61,348 nucleotides of DNA from Saprospiraceae bacterium (GTDB lineage: Bacteria; Bacteroidota; Bacteroidia; Chitinophagales; Saprospiraceae), in the NCBI GenBank assembly GCA_019694255.1, contig JAIBCI010000049.1:1-61348 (forward strand). Reading direction: 5' to 3'. This document shows, piece after piece, positions 16,837-26,406 of this stretch (positions are counted from its first letter, which is position 1; the number at the start of each line of letters is the position of its first letter). The translations under genes and the position numbers were made by a program. The notes beneath the pieces are model-generated. The model was not told where the DNA came from. It ran no database searches and worked only from the letters and a program-made list of their open reading frames with translations.

Positions 16837-19800
16837 ATGATTAAGACAGTTTTACATCTTCCGGCAAAGGTCTTCCTGCCGGTCTTTATCCTATCTTTAA
16901 TTTTAGTTCAGCCGATATTGCACGGTCAGGGGCAGGTAGCCCTGGATGTCCGGGAGGCACAGCAGAGCCATCAGACCTTTACTAGTATCACGCTATTTGA
17001 AAAAGTAGCGTATCATAACCAATTTCTCGCGGGATCACAATTCATCCAAGACGTGGTGACTACTTTTCCAGTTACTTCTGTTTGTACAGGGCTACTGCGT
17101 AGCAAGCCTACTTATCTGGCTTTGGACCTTCCATTGCCGGATAACACGATTGGCCACCTGTTGCTGATCAGGCAAGAGGTCTATGGCCCGGAGTCCAGGT
17201 TGCTGACACCAGACGACCCGGTAGGCCAACCAATGCAGGGCGGCGTTTTTTACCGTGGAATCATTGAAGGGGATGAGCGCTCGCTCGTGGCATTGTCTGT
17301 CTTTGAAGACGAATTAATGGGCGTGGTATCCAACGACAGACTGGGCAATGTGATTATCGGTCGACAGCATATCCCAGGTCAGGATCGGAGTCAAACCCCT
17401 CATGTCATCTATCAGGAGTCCGCACTTCCCATACGCGCACCATTTCAGTGCGGAACTGATGAATTGCCAATTTTGCCTAATGTGGCCGGTCTGAATCCCG
17501 GTGCGGTCAATACCTATCCAACACGCTGCAAATCGGTTAAAATATTTCTGGAGTGTAGCTACAGATTATTCACGGATCGCGGCAGTTCGCAAGGCGCGGT
17601 GCAGGCTTACATGACAGGCCTGTTTAACGTGGTCAAGACACTCTACGCCAATGAAAAAGTAGTTATTGAGATCTCGGATATCATGGTTTGGACTTCTCAA
17701 GATCCCTATCTCACCACGACGCTGGCAAATATCATCTACGATTATGCTAACCGCAGAAAAAACAATTTCAATGGGACGCTCGCTCAGTTGGTGACAACTT
17801 TTCCCATCCAACAGCAAGGCGGAATAGCTTTTGTCGACGGCATGTGCAAGACCTGGGATGGACAAAGCGGTCCCCTTTCCTTTGCATTCATCAATAACAC
17901 CTACAGCTCATTGCCAACCTATTCATGGAGTGTTGAGGTGATGACCCACGAGATGGGACATAATTTTGGAAGCTGGCATACCCATTCCTGCGTGTGGGGT
18001 CCTAATCATGACAGCCAGATTGACAACTGTCAACCGGCGGACATCGGAAGCTGCAATAATGGTGTGGCGCCAAACGGTGGAGGTACCATCATGAGTTACT
18101 GTCATCTGACATCTTATGGTATCAATTTTTCGAAAGGATTTGGTACAGAGCCAGGAGATATTCTGCGGAATTCATTTGCAACGAAGAGTTGCATCCCTTC
18201 CACATTTACGCCGGTCGCCAGCCATAGCATCAAAGGACCTTACTTCGAAGGTGACAGTTTTCGACTTGCGGCCAAACCATACAACAAAAATTACAAGTAT
18301 GAATGGTTGCACTATGATTATATCTTCAATAAAAACAATGATACTGCGGTCACATTAAAGACAGGAGGTATTTACACGCTGGCGATTTCATCTACAAATT
18401 GTACAGAATATTCGAAGCCTGATACCATTCAGTTTGGCGACTTCACCGTCAATCTTGGTTGTCCGGTCAATGCCGGTCACCGCGATTCTTTATATCGTTC
18501 AGTTACACTCAATGTTGACAATGCGGCATACACAGTAGATTCGTTAACAGTACCGGAAGGTTGGCTTGATAGCATTCCGTCGGGAGCACTCGACAGACTG
18601 GTTGAGTTGCAAATGACCATTACGCCAAAAGGGGCATCTTTTACCAGAAGCGTCGTCAGCCAATACGAATCACCGGCAGCAATCGGAATCAGCAATAACA
18701 GTTATACGCCGAATGATCAGGTGGCTTTTGGACAGAAGAGTCCTATGACATTTAGCAGGATTCTGGGAAGTTTTGATCCGAAGGGTGTCTGGAAATTTTC
18801 TGGCATCGATATTCGAAATGATGCAGGCATTGATGCCGTGGTACAATACAAGATTGTGTTGAAATGGAGATTCCGTGATACTGTTGTGTCTTGTGATGTG
18901 CCGTTATGTGATAACAGGACGCTTGTGCTCGATGCGGGAATACCCAATGCCAGTTACGTCTGGAATACAGGAGCTACAAGCAGATCCATTAGTGCCAACA
19001 AACCAGGACCTGTGGGAGTGACTGTCACCAAAAATGGATTTACTTCCAGCCATGAAATTAATCTGGTCAGCGTCAATACATCTTTTCCACGCAACATATC
19101 CATCTGCGAAGGTGATTCAATCATCGTCAAAAACAAAGTATACAAGAAACCAGGTGTCTATCGAGATACATTTCAGTCGGGCAGCGGCTGTGACAGTATC
19201 ATCATCACAACACTGGATACAAGAGCTATTATTCATTCCAGTGAAACCCTCGCTGTTTGCTATGGTGACATCTTTCGCAATGTAAACCTCGTCGCAGACA
19301 CCATCATTACTGTGAAGGATCAGGCCAGCAATGGATGTGACAGTCTCCATGCTATCCATTTTGAAGTGAATCCGCGAATTGTAGCTGAATTGCATTATGA
19401 TCCCGCCTGTAATAATATCGGGACGGATCTGAACTGCCAGGGACGCGGAGGCAGTGGTACATTGCGTTATCTGTGGAGTACAGGGGATACCACAGCGAAG
19501 CTTACGCGAATCAAATCGGGAACCTATCGTGTCATTGTGAAAGATAATAATGGGTGTTTTGGCATTTTTGAACAGTTGGTTCAAAATTATGATTCGGTGG
19601 CAGCGGAAGCAGGAATTACTGATGTCAGTTGTTTTGGCGGGATGAATGGTCAAATCAAAATCAATGTCACCGGTGGAACCCGTCCTTTCTCCTATATCTG
19701 GAACAACGGCGTACGCGAAGATTTATTAAAAGACCTCGTCAATGGGACTTATCACGTGGTGATTATTGATGCCAACGGTTGCAGGTTCGAAGGCGATTAC

Positions 19801-20295
19801 AGCATACATAGTCCTGATCTGCTGTTTGTCAATGCAGATGTCAAGCCAAGTTTTGGAAGCAATGGAAGTATCGAATTAATGACCAATGGCGGAGTGAAGC
19901 CATACCGTTATGCATGGAGTCAGGGCGATACCACATCATTGATAACCGGACTGACTCCAGGTACGTATACGGTAACCGTGACAGATGATAATGGTTGTTC
20001 CAGTGTTCAGACATATGATGTACAGAATAAAGTGTCCACTAAGAATCCTGTGCGCGATGCCGGCATAACCATCGCTCCGGTACCTGTGCATGGAATGCTT
20101 ACCATCCGGTCGTCATCCTCATTGATTCTCGGGGTATCACTGACCAATGCGATCGGTCAGGAATTGCTGAGACAACCAGCGGTTGATGCTGATCTTGCGG
20201 TGTTGGATTTGTCTGGTCTGGATGCAGGTTATTACTTGCTCATCGTCACACTACAAAACGGCAGAATTGTCGAACGAAAAATTCTAAAATATTAG
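16837..20295 (+). CDS. Secreted zinc metalloprotease (M12B-like) with SprB repeats and T9SS signal
   Basis: An 1152-aa exported peptidase. The ATG at 16837 is preferred over 16768 because it directly begins a good signal peptide (M-I-K-T-V-L-H, hydrophobic core, ending H-G-Q-G). The zinc site is H371-E-M-G-H375-N-F-G-S-W-H381, the HExxHxxGxxH signature of metzincins. The Met-turn follows at M419 (T-I-M-S-Y-C-H). Many cysteines surround the active site. After the catalytic domain (to about residue 455) come beta-sandwich segments, then three SprB-type repeats near 871-915, 930-995 and 1007-1055 (G-G-x-x-P-x-x-Y-x-W, then G-T-Y-x-V-x-V-x-D-x-N-G-C), and a C-terminal T9SS type A sorting domain with an atypical P-V-P-V-H motif. 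It probably degrades proteins outside the cell. Confidence 0.88.
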   Translation: MIKTVLHLPAKVFLPVFILSLILVQPILHGQGQVALDVREAQQSHQTFTSITLFEKVAYHNQFLAGSQFIQDVVTTFPVTSVCTGLLRSKPTYLALDLPLPDNTIGHLLLIRQEVYGPESRLLTPDDPVGQPMQGGVFYRGIIEGDERSLVALSVFEDELMGVVSNDRLGNVIIGRQHIPGQDRSQTPHVIYQESALPIRAPFQCGTDELPILPNVAGLNPGAVNTYPTRCKSVKIFLECSYRLFTDRGSSQGAVQAYMTGLFNVVKTLYANEKVVIEISDIMVWTSQDPYLTTTLANIIYDYANRRKNNFNGTLAQLVTTFPIQQQGGIAFVDGMCKTWDGQSGPLSFAFINNTYSSLPTYSWSVEVMTHEMGHNFGSWHTHSCVWGPNHDSQIDNCQPADIGSCNNGVAPNGGGTIMSYCHLTSYGINFSKGFGTEPGDILRNSFATKSCIPSTFTPVASHSIKGPYFEGDSFRLAAKPYNKNYKYEWLHYDYIFNKNNDTAVTLKTGGIYTLAISSTNCTEYSKPDTIQFGDFTVNLGCPVNAGHRDSLYRSVTLNVDNAAYTVDSLTVPEGWLDSIPSGALDRLVELQMTITPKGASFTRSVVSQYESPAAIGISNNSYTPNDQVAFGQKSPMTFSRILGSFDPKGVWKFSGIDIRNDAGIDAVVQYKIVLKWRFRDTVVSCDVPLCDNRTLVLDAGIPNASYVWNTGATSRSISANKPGPVGVTVTKNGFTSSHEINLVSVNTSFPRNISICEGDSIIVKNKVYKKPGVYRDTFQSGSGCDSIIITTLDTRAIIHSSETLAVCYGDIFRNVNLVADTIITVKDQASNGCDSLHAIHFEVNPRIVAELHYDPACNNIGTDLNCQGRGGSGTLRYLWSTGDTTAKLTRIKSGTYRVIVKDNNGCFGIFEQLVQNYDSVAAEAGITDVSCFGGMNGQIKINVTGGTRPFSYIWNNGVREDLLKDLVNGTYHVVIIDANGCRFEGDYSIHSPDLLFVNADVKPSFGSNGSIELMTNGGVKPYRYAWSQGDTTSLITGLTPGTYTVTVTDDNGCSSVQTYDVQNKVSTKNPVRDAGITIAPVPVHGMLTIRSSSSLILGVSLTNAIGQELLRQPAVDADLAVLDLSGLDAGYYLLIVTLQNGRIVERKILKY

Positions 20296-20420
20296 GAAGG
20301 AGCATCTGCTTCATTCCTGTTTGTAGGCTATGCAATCAATGCAAATAACCGAAAGATGTGGTTCTTTTGGCCTGGAGGAGTTTATTCCATAAATTACCTA
20401 ACACAAGCCACTAATATTTT

Positions 20421-20451
20421 TTGTTATATATTTTTTTTATACTTAGATTTG
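20421..20451 (+). promoter_or_regulatory. Bacteroidota-type promoter for the four-helix membrane protein
   Basis: TTG at 20421-20423, a 20-base spacer and TAGATTTG at 20444-20451 match the TTG-N19/20-TAnnTTTG consensus of the primary sigma factor in this phylum. Transcription would start near 20457, leaving a leader of about 34 bases. Confidence 0.65.
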
Positions 20452-20481
20452 GTTTATTTAATTTTATGATCTAAACCAAAT
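20447..20481. promoter_or_regulatory. Inverted repeat over the promoter (operator candidate)
   Basis: ATTTGGTTTA (20447-20456) and TAAACCAAAT (20472-20481) are perfect 10-bp inverted repeats separated by 15 bases. The left arm overlaps the -7 element and the right arm lies in the 5' leader, ten bases before the ATG. It could be a repressor site or an mRNA hairpin that hides the start. Confidence 0.5.
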
Positions 20482-20490
20482 TCAAACTTT

Positions 20491-20919
20491 ATGAATACAA
20501 CAAAATTACTATTGGCAACCCTGGGTGGTGCCATTGCCAGCTGGCTTTGCGGTTGGTTGATCTACGGTATGGTTCTGATGGGCCCAATGAAAGAGGCCAT
20601 GACGGATGGTGCCAAAGCCATCATGAAACCAGATGGTACGGAGAGCATGATTCTGTACTTTGTAAGTTCGTTGTTTTTTGCTTTGTTACTCGCTTATATA
20701 TATGAGCGTTGGGGCAATATCAGAACAATGCAGACAGGCGCAATGGCCGGTGCAATCATCGGGATATTGTTTGCGATGTCAATCGATACCGGAATCATGG
20801 CCGGATCAGATATGTTTAATAGCCATATGGTTTTAGTCTATGACGCGATGGGATATCTGGTGATGGGCGGTGTAACTGGCGCAGTTGTCGGATGGATTCT
20901 GGGATACAACAGGCAATAA
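20491..20919 (+). CDS. Small four-helix membrane protein, copy 1
   Basis: A 142-aa inner-membrane protein with about four transmembrane helices (residues ~5-27, 52-70, 80-100 and 115-137). I do not recognise a functionally described family. It matches the second copy downstream throughout: both are 142 aa, and share I-Y-G-M in helix 1, L-A-Y-I-Y-E-R-W in helix 2, S-I-D-x-G in helix 3 and the C-terminal L-G-Y-N-R-Q. The conserved E-R-W and S-I-D at helix ends are the likely functional points. It has its own promoter and terminator. Confidence 0.8.
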   Translation: MNTTKLLLATLGGAIASWLCGWLIYGMVLMGPMKEAMTDGAKAIMKPDGTESMILYFVSSLFFALLLAYIYERWGNIRTMQTGAMAGAIIGILFAMSIDTGIMAGSDMFNSHMVLVYDAMGYLVMGGVTGAVVGWILGYNRQ

Positions 20920-20941
20920 CAAAAGTAACTTATCCTTTGAG

Positions 20942-20975
20942 TGGCATTGGAGAATTTCTCTAATGCCATTTTTTT
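20942..20975 (+). terminator. Rho-independent terminator between the two membrane-protein copies
   Basis: TGGCATTGGAGAA and TTCTCTAATGCCA form a long stem with one wobble, followed by seven T residues. It lies 22 bases after copy 1 and 25 bases before copy 2, so copy 2 must be transcribed by read-through or from a promoter inside copy 1. Confidence 0.88.
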
Positions 20976-20999
20976 ATCATCAATCAAAAACCATTTGAA

Positions 21000-21428
21000 A
21001 TGAATCTCAACAGACTTTTCTTCGCAACGGTTATCGGTGCGATTGTTTTCTTTCTGTCTGGCGCATTGATTTACGGCATGTTTCTTCAATCGATACTCAA
21101 TAAGCTTCTTACTGCCGAGGCGACTGCTGCGCTGCGTGCAGCGCCAGAACTGTCAGGTATTGCTTCTAGCTGTGTCATCTTTGCGTTTGCTCTGGCGTAT
21201 ATCTATGAGCGCTGGACTATGATCCGGAATTGGAAATCCGGTGCCTTGGCCGGGTCAGTAATTGCTTGCGCAATGGCAGTTTCAATTGACTTAGGACTGT
21301 CAGGCATTTACAACATGTTTGCGGATATGTCCTATATCATGTATGACGGAATTGGCAATCTGCTGATGGGAGCGCTGACCGGAGCTGCTATTGGATGGTA
21401 TCTTGGTTATAATAGACAGGTTGGCTGA
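21000..21428 (+). CDS. Small four-helix membrane protein, copy 2
   Basis: A 142-aa inner-membrane protein, clearly a tandem duplicate of the gene just upstream. It keeps the same helices and motifs (I-Y-G-M, L-A-Y-I-Y-E-R-W, S-I-D-L-G, L-G-Y-N-R-Q) but differs in the loop after helix 1, where copy 1 has a lysine-rich segment and this one is alanine-rich. I see no separate promoter in the 25 bases after the terminator. Function unknown. Confidence 0.8.
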   Translation: MNLNRLFFATVIGAIVFFLSGALIYGMFLQSILNKLLTAEATAALRAAPELSGIASSCVIFAFALAYIYERWTMIRNWKSGALAGSVIACAMAVSIDLGLSGIYNMFADMSYIMYDGIGNLLMGALTGAAIGWYLGYNRQVG

Positions 21429-21475
21429 CTATTACGAAAACAGATCATTTGATGTCCGGAAATTTAATATAAACT

Positions 21476-23611
21476 TCAAGACTGCACTTCGTCCAATGCA
21501 AACACCAATTCGCGTTCATCAAGATCTGCTGCGACAACTTTGACCCTGACTTTGTCACCTATTTTCCATTGAAAGTCTCGGATCCCCGACTGCGCTGACA
21601 GCCTGTTGCGATGAATCTCGATATCCTCCTGAAGATCTGCAATCGGAAGAAATCCTTCACATCGAGTGTCGATCAGTTCGACATAAAAGTTCTGATCGTT
21701 CATACCGGTAATTCGGCCGTCAAAACTTTGTCCGGTGAACCTGGACATGTAAAGAACCTGAAAGTAACGTGTGGATGCACGTTCTGCCTCCATGGCTTTT
21801 TTCTCCTGCGTCGAGATATGGCGGCACTGTGCTTCGAGCGCGTCGAGCCTGTATCTTTTTTCACCCTTGAGATTATCAGCGAGAATGCGATGTACGATGA
21901 GGTCGCTGTATCGTCTGATCGGTGAAGTAAAATGTGTATAATACTCAAAGGCGAGACCGTAATGTCCGATATTATCCGTCGTGTAGGTTGCTTTGGCCAT
22001 CGTGCGAATCGCAAGTGGCTGAAGAAAATGCAGGTCTGCATTTTCACGAGCCATTGATGCCAATTGATTGAGCGAACGCGCCGTCTTTTTAGGGGTGCTC
22101 AAATCAAGCTTTACACCCATTTCCCGCGCAAAGAACATAAAGTCCTCCAGTTTATCCGGATCCGGTTCATCGTGGACGCGGTACACAAATGGCACCGGTA
22201 TACCCTTATTCTTAAACGCCATAAATTTGGCGACGGTCTTGTTTGCCAACAGCATAAATTCTTCGATCAGCTTATGTGCGTCAAACCTTTCCTTGACATA
22301 CAGCTCCAGCGGTTGGCCCTGTTCATCAAGTTTGAAGCGAACCTCATCCGTTTCAAAATCAATGGCGCCGTTTTTTAATCGGTCGGTTCTTATTTTTTTG
22401 GCCAGATTGTTGAGCAGTTCAAGCTCTTTCCTGAGTTTATGTTTTTTTCCATCGAGGATTGTTTGTACTTCCTCATAGGTAAATCGTTTGCAGGAGTGAA
22501 TGAGAGTGCGCCCAATCCAGTGTTTGCGCACTTGCATTTCCTCGTCAAAGGTAAAAATAACTGCAAAGCAGCATTTGTCTTCATCCGGACGCAGCGAACA
22601 CAGTTCATTCGAAAGTCTTTCGGGAAGCATCGGGATCACGCGGTCGACGAGATAGACCGAATTGCCTCTGCGCAATGCTTCTTTATCCAATCCTGAATCC
22701 GGCGCAACATAATAGCTCACATCGGCAATATGAACCCCTACTTCCAGTAATCCGTCTTTGGTAAATTGCACAGAAAGTGCGTCATCAAAATCTTTGGCAT
22801 CCACCGGGTCAATCGTGAAGGTGGTGACCTTACGGTAATCCAGACGATGGTTCATGTCTGTCACTTCATCGCTGATCTCGGCAGCCTCGCGGAGTACTTC
22901 TTTGGGAAACTGCAGTGGAAAACCGCTTTCGGCGATGATGCTTTGCATCTCAATCTCTATGGTTTTTTCACGGCCAAGGTTGGAAGTGATCTTGCCGAAT
23001 AACCTGTCGCCCGGCCTTTCTTTCCATTTCGTGATTTCAACGACCACGCGATCGAAATCCTGTACGGCGATATCAGGCGTTGTCCTGACTTGTATCTCCA
23101 GTACGTGTGGAAACTGATCCACGATGACAAGGTTATGATTTTTGTAGGCGCGGAAGATGCCGACAAATTGTGACGTGGAGCGGTTGAGGACGCGCACCAC
23201 CGTACCTTCCGGCTTGTTGAGGTACACCCGCGTAGGACGCACCTGCACATAATCTCCATCCATGGCACCATTGAGGTTTTTGGCGCTGACAAAAATGTCC
23301 CGCTCCATTCCCTTGACGAGAATATATGCGAATCCTGCCCGGGCCATATCTACCGTACCTTCCAGCAGTGTTTCACTGCCTCCCGGTCCTTTGGCAACCA
23401 ATCCCTTGTAGACCCATTTGCCTGGACTGGCTTTTTCAATTAATTTTTTGCGTTCTAACTGTTCCAGACAATCCTCCAGGTTGGCGAGTTTCTCCAGGTT
23501 CATTTTGCGTTTCAGGGCGCTCAGGCCATAAGCTTTGGAAGGATGATCAGCGAAAAACTTAAGGAGTTTGTGGGTGCTTAACAGTGGTACGCGTTTCTTT
23601 TTGCGTTTCAT
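21476..23611 (-). CDS. rnr: Ribonuclease R
   Basis: A 711-aa 3'-5' exoribonuclease of the RNase II/R family. It has an N-terminal helix-turn-helix, OB-fold cold-shock domains (about 70-220), the RNB catalytic domain, and a C-terminal S1 domain (about 625-705). The catalytic aspartates are in T-I-D-P-V-D-A-K-D-F-D-D-A-L at about residues 262-275. The conserved R-R-Y-S-D-L follows near 560. It degrades structured RNA in the cytoplasm and takes part in rRNA and mRNA quality control. The N-terminal helix-turn-helix and length indicate RNase R rather than RNase II. It diverges from the EF-G2-like gene. Confidence 0.96.
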   Translation of the reverse strand: MKRKKKRVPLLSTHKLLKFFADHPSKAYGLSALKRKMNLEKLANLEDCLEQLERKKLIEKASPGKWVYKGLVAKGPGGSETLLEGTVDMARAGFAYILVKGMERDIFVSAKNLNGAMDGDYVQVRPTRVYLNKPEGTVVRVLNRSTSQFVGIFRAYKNHNLVIVDQFPHVLEIQVRTTPDIAVQDFDRVVVEITKWKERPGDRLFGKITSNLGREKTIEIEMQSIIAESGFPLQFPKEVLREAAEISDEVTDMNHRLDYRKVTTFTIDPVDAKDFDDALSVQFTKDGLLEVGVHIADVSYYVAPDSGLDKEALRRGNSVYLVDRVIPMLPERLSNELCSLRPDEDKCCFAVIFTFDEEMQVRKHWIGRTLIHSCKRFTYEEVQTILDGKKHKLRKELELLNNLAKKIRTDRLKNGAIDFETDEVRFKLDEQGQPLELYVKERFDAHKLIEEFMLLANKTVAKFMAFKNKGIPVPFVYRVHDEPDPDKLEDFMFFAREMGVKLDLSTPKKTARSLNQLASMARENADLHFLQPLAIRTMAKATYTTDNIGHYGLAFEYYTHFTSPIRRYSDLIVHRILADNLKGEKRYRLDALEAQCRHISTQEKKAMEAERASTRYFQVLYMSRFTGQSFDGRITGMNDQNFYVELIDTRCEGFLPIADLQEDIEIHRNRLSAQSGIRDFQWKIGDKVRVKVVAADLDERELVFALDEVQS

Positions 23612-23910
23612 TGAATGATAAACGGCTGGCGCATCTATTTAGTTCAGTAATGACGTCTTGTGGGCCTTAATAATGCTTGACCTCCGGCCGATTTTTTTCG
23701 CCCACAAAGGGTATTGATTTTCAATATTTAATTTTAAAAAACAATAAATAATGCTCTGTTAATATTGTAATAAAAAAATATTATCAATAAAATAAAATAA
23801 TATTTTGAATTTCACAAATAATTATATTTTTTAATCGGCCGAAGATCTTTTACCGAGCATAATGAGTACCTTACCCTCTGAATATCATTGCAAACCAAAA
23901 AATATAAATC
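23612..23910. other. Divergent intergenic region, very AT-rich
   Basis: Between rnr and the EF-G2-like gene. The stretch from about 23715 to 23835 is almost entirely A and T with no exact TAnnTTTG element. It must carry the start signals of both genes, but I cannot place them. Confidence 0.35.
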
Positions 23911-26040
23911 ATGAGCTCAAATCCCAAATTCATCAGGAATGTCGTTTTGCTGGGTCACTCACACAGTGGCAAGACCAGCATGATCGAGACCATGTTATTT
24001 GAAGCCAAGGCCATCACGCGGCGCGGTACCGTAGAAGCAGGAAATACGATTTCCGATTTTAGTGAAATAGAGCAGGAACGCAAGGGAAGTCTTTTTAGCA
24101 AACTCATGCATGTAAGTTGGAAAGATTCTAAAATTAACATTATTGATACGCCAGGCTCTGATGATTTTGTCGGAGAGATATTGTCTTCGATGAAAGTGGC
24201 AGACCTCGGTATCATGGTTTTGAACGGAGCGCATGGTGTGGAAGTCGGCACCGAACTGATCTGGGAATACAAAGAAAAACTGGCGCTTCCAGGGATGTTC
24301 GTCATCAACCAGTGCGATCATGAAAAATGTGATTTCGACAACACGCTGGAGCAGGCGCGCTCGCGTTTTGGTGCCAAGCTGATCCCCTTCCAGTATCCAC
24401 TCAATCCGGGTCGCTCTTTCAATGCCATCATCGATGCTTTGCGAATGGTGATGTATGAATATCCTGAGGATGGTGGCAAGCCTGTCAAAAAAGACATCCC
24501 CGCTTCGGAAATGGATAAAGCCAAAGCCATGCACAACGCCATCGTCGAAGCTGCAGCGGAAAATGATGATACACTGATGGAACATTTTTTTGAGTCCGGC
24601 ACACTCGACGAATCAGAACTCGCAGATGGCCTGCGAAAGGGTATCGCCAATCAGCAACTCTTTCCGGTATTCTGTGCTTCTGCGACTAAAAATATGGGAA
24701 CTGGCAGGATCATGGGATTTATCAATGATGTATGCCCCAGCCCTGCAGACAGGCCTCCTGCAAGACTCACCAACGGGACACTCAAAGCAGATGAATCCGG
24801 TGCGCCGGTCATCTTCATCTATAAGACATTCTCTGAACCCAAGATCGGACGCGTCTCCTACTTTAAGGTTTATTCCGGCAAGGTCAAGACGGGCGATGAA
24901 CTGATCAACAACACCAACCGCGTACACGAAAGGCTCAACCAGATCTATGTCTCCAATGGTAAAAACAGGGAACAGGTTCAGGAACTGGTTGCGGGTGACC
25001 TGGGTGTCGTTGTCAAGCTTAAGGACAGCCATACCAACAACACGCTCAGCATCAAAGGAAATGAAATCGAAATAGAACCAATTCCATTTCCAGAACCGCG
25101 CATAAGGACTGCCATCTCAACAGAAAACAAGAATGATCTCGAAAAACTAATCAAAGCGATACATGAAATTCAGGAAGAAGATCCTACACTGATTCTCGAG
25201 CAATCTGCCCGCCTTCATCAAAACATTCTGCATGGACAGGGCCAGATGCACCTCGATCTGCTAAAATACCGTATCGAAAAACTGTACGGTGTGCATATGG
25301 ATTTCATCAAACCAAGGATACCTTATCTCGAGACGATCAACAAGTCTGCGGATACTTCCTACCGCCATAAAAAACAAACCGGTGGTGCCGGACAATTTGC
25401 CGAAGTGCATATGCGCGTTGAGCCATATCACGAGGGCATGTCGGATCCGGCAGGACTTACCGTACGACAACGCGATGTGGAAGAAATGTCCTGGGGTGGT
25501 AAACTGGCATTTTTCTGGTGCATCGTTGGAGGTTCCATTGATTCAAAATTTTCTTCCGCGATCAAGAAAGGCGTGATGAACAAAATGATCGAGGGGCCCC
25601 TCACAGGCTCTTATTGTACCAATATCCGCGTTTCGGTATTTGACGGCAAGATGCACCCTGTGGACAGCAATGATATGGCTTTTCAAATCGCAGGAATGAG
25701 TGCATTCAAAGAAGCCTTTCACAATGCTGCACCGCAGATCATGGAGCCGATCTATGATCTCGAGATACTTTGTGGCGATGATGTCATGGGTGACGTCATG
25801 GGTGACTTGCAGACACGCAGGGCCATCATCATGGGGATGGATTCCGACGGACATTATCAAAAAATCAAAGCGCGCGTTCCCCTTTCAGAAATGCACAATT
25901 ATTCATCGACGCTGCGTTCACTGACGCAAGGCCGCGCCAAATTCAGCATGAAAATGGCTGAATATGCAGCTGTACCTCCGGATCTTCAGAACAAGCTGAT
26001 CACTGAATACCAGGCCCACGCCAAGGATACCGAAGAATAG
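23911..26040 (+). CDS. EF-G2-type elongation factor G paralogue with altered GTPase centre
   Basis: A 709-aa translation factor with the five EF-G domains. The P-loop is G15-H-S-H-S-G-K-T22. The switch II motif is D79-T-P-G-S83-D-D-F instead of D-T-P-G-H-V-D-F, so the catalytic histidine is a serine. The G4 motif is N133-Q-C-D136 rather than N-K-x-D, and the usual R-G-I-T-I of switch I is absent. The rest, including domain IV (G-G-A-G-Q-F-A-E-V), is well kept. This matches the EF-G2 paralogues of Bacteroides, one of which has been reported to support translation without GTP hydrolysis during carbon starvation. I infer the same type of role here. The main fusA is not in the window. Confidence 0.88.
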   Translation: MSSNPKFIRNVVLLGHSHSGKTSMIETMLFEAKAITRRGTVEAGNTISDFSEIEQERKGSLFSKLMHVSWKDSKINIIDTPGSDDFVGEILSSMKVADLGIMVLNGAHGVEVGTELIWEYKEKLALPGMFVINQCDHEKCDFDNTLEQARSRFGAKLIPFQYPLNPGRSFNAIIDALRMVMYEYPEDGGKPVKKDIPASEMDKAKAMHNAIVEAAAENDDTLMEHFFESGTLDESELADGLRKGIANQQLFPVFCASATKNMGTGRIMGFINDVCPSPADRPPARLTNGTLKADESGAPVIFIYKTFSEPKIGRVSYFKVYSGKVKTGDELINNTNRVHERLNQIYVSNGKNREQVQELVAGDLGVVVKLKDSHTNNTLSIKGNEIEIEPIPFPEPRIRTAISTENKNDLEKLIKAIHEIQEEDPTLILEQSARLHQNILHGQGQMHLDLLKYRIEKLYGVHMDFIKPRIPYLETINKSADTSYRHKKQTGGAGQFAEVHMRVEPYHEGMSDPAGLTVRQRDVEEMSWGGKLAFFWCIVGGSIDSKFSSAIKKGVMNKMIEGPLTGSYCTNIRVSVFDGKMHPVDSNDMAFQIAGMSAFKEAFHNAAPQIMEPIYDLEILCGDDVMGDVMGDLQTRRAIIMGMDSDGHYQKIKARVPLSEMHNYSSTLRSLTQGRAKFSMKMAEYAAVPPDLQNKLITEYQAHAKDTEE

Positions 26041-26406
26041 TTTTGTCTCCTGCCTACGGCGTCAGACATTGATGGAAAGGCGCAAGAATGATAAAATCCT
26101 CATGATCAGATTCAGCAATGAATTGGGCATATTCTGGAGTTAATCTGTGGTGAGTTTCGGCTAGATACAAGTGGTGTTTCATTTCAATTATTGCGGTAAA
26201 TAAAACAGCGGTTACTACCATGAATTTACTTTGGTAATAAAATCTTGAAACCACAAAAATCAAATATTTATTTGATTCATTACCAGGTGAAAAAAATCAT
26301 CTCATCGTAAAATGAAGAGGTCCGGTGGCGAAATGTGACATTCTTGTATCTCAAGCGTTGTTGCGCGAATTTAAATTAGGTATGGAATTTGCAAGACAGG
26401 TGTTGG
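26041..26406. other. Intergenic region, no gene supported
   Basis: About 366 bases between the EF-G2-like gene and the nucleotidyltransferase. A 69-codon leftward frame (26054-26263) is present but has no recognisable homology, promoter or ribosome-binding site. The rest is AT-rich with nothing I can name. Confidence 0.4.

Noticed and set aside
26054-26263. Leftward 69-codon reading frame
   Set aside because: It has no recognisable family, no promoter and no ribosome-binding site. The length is within chance for this composition.
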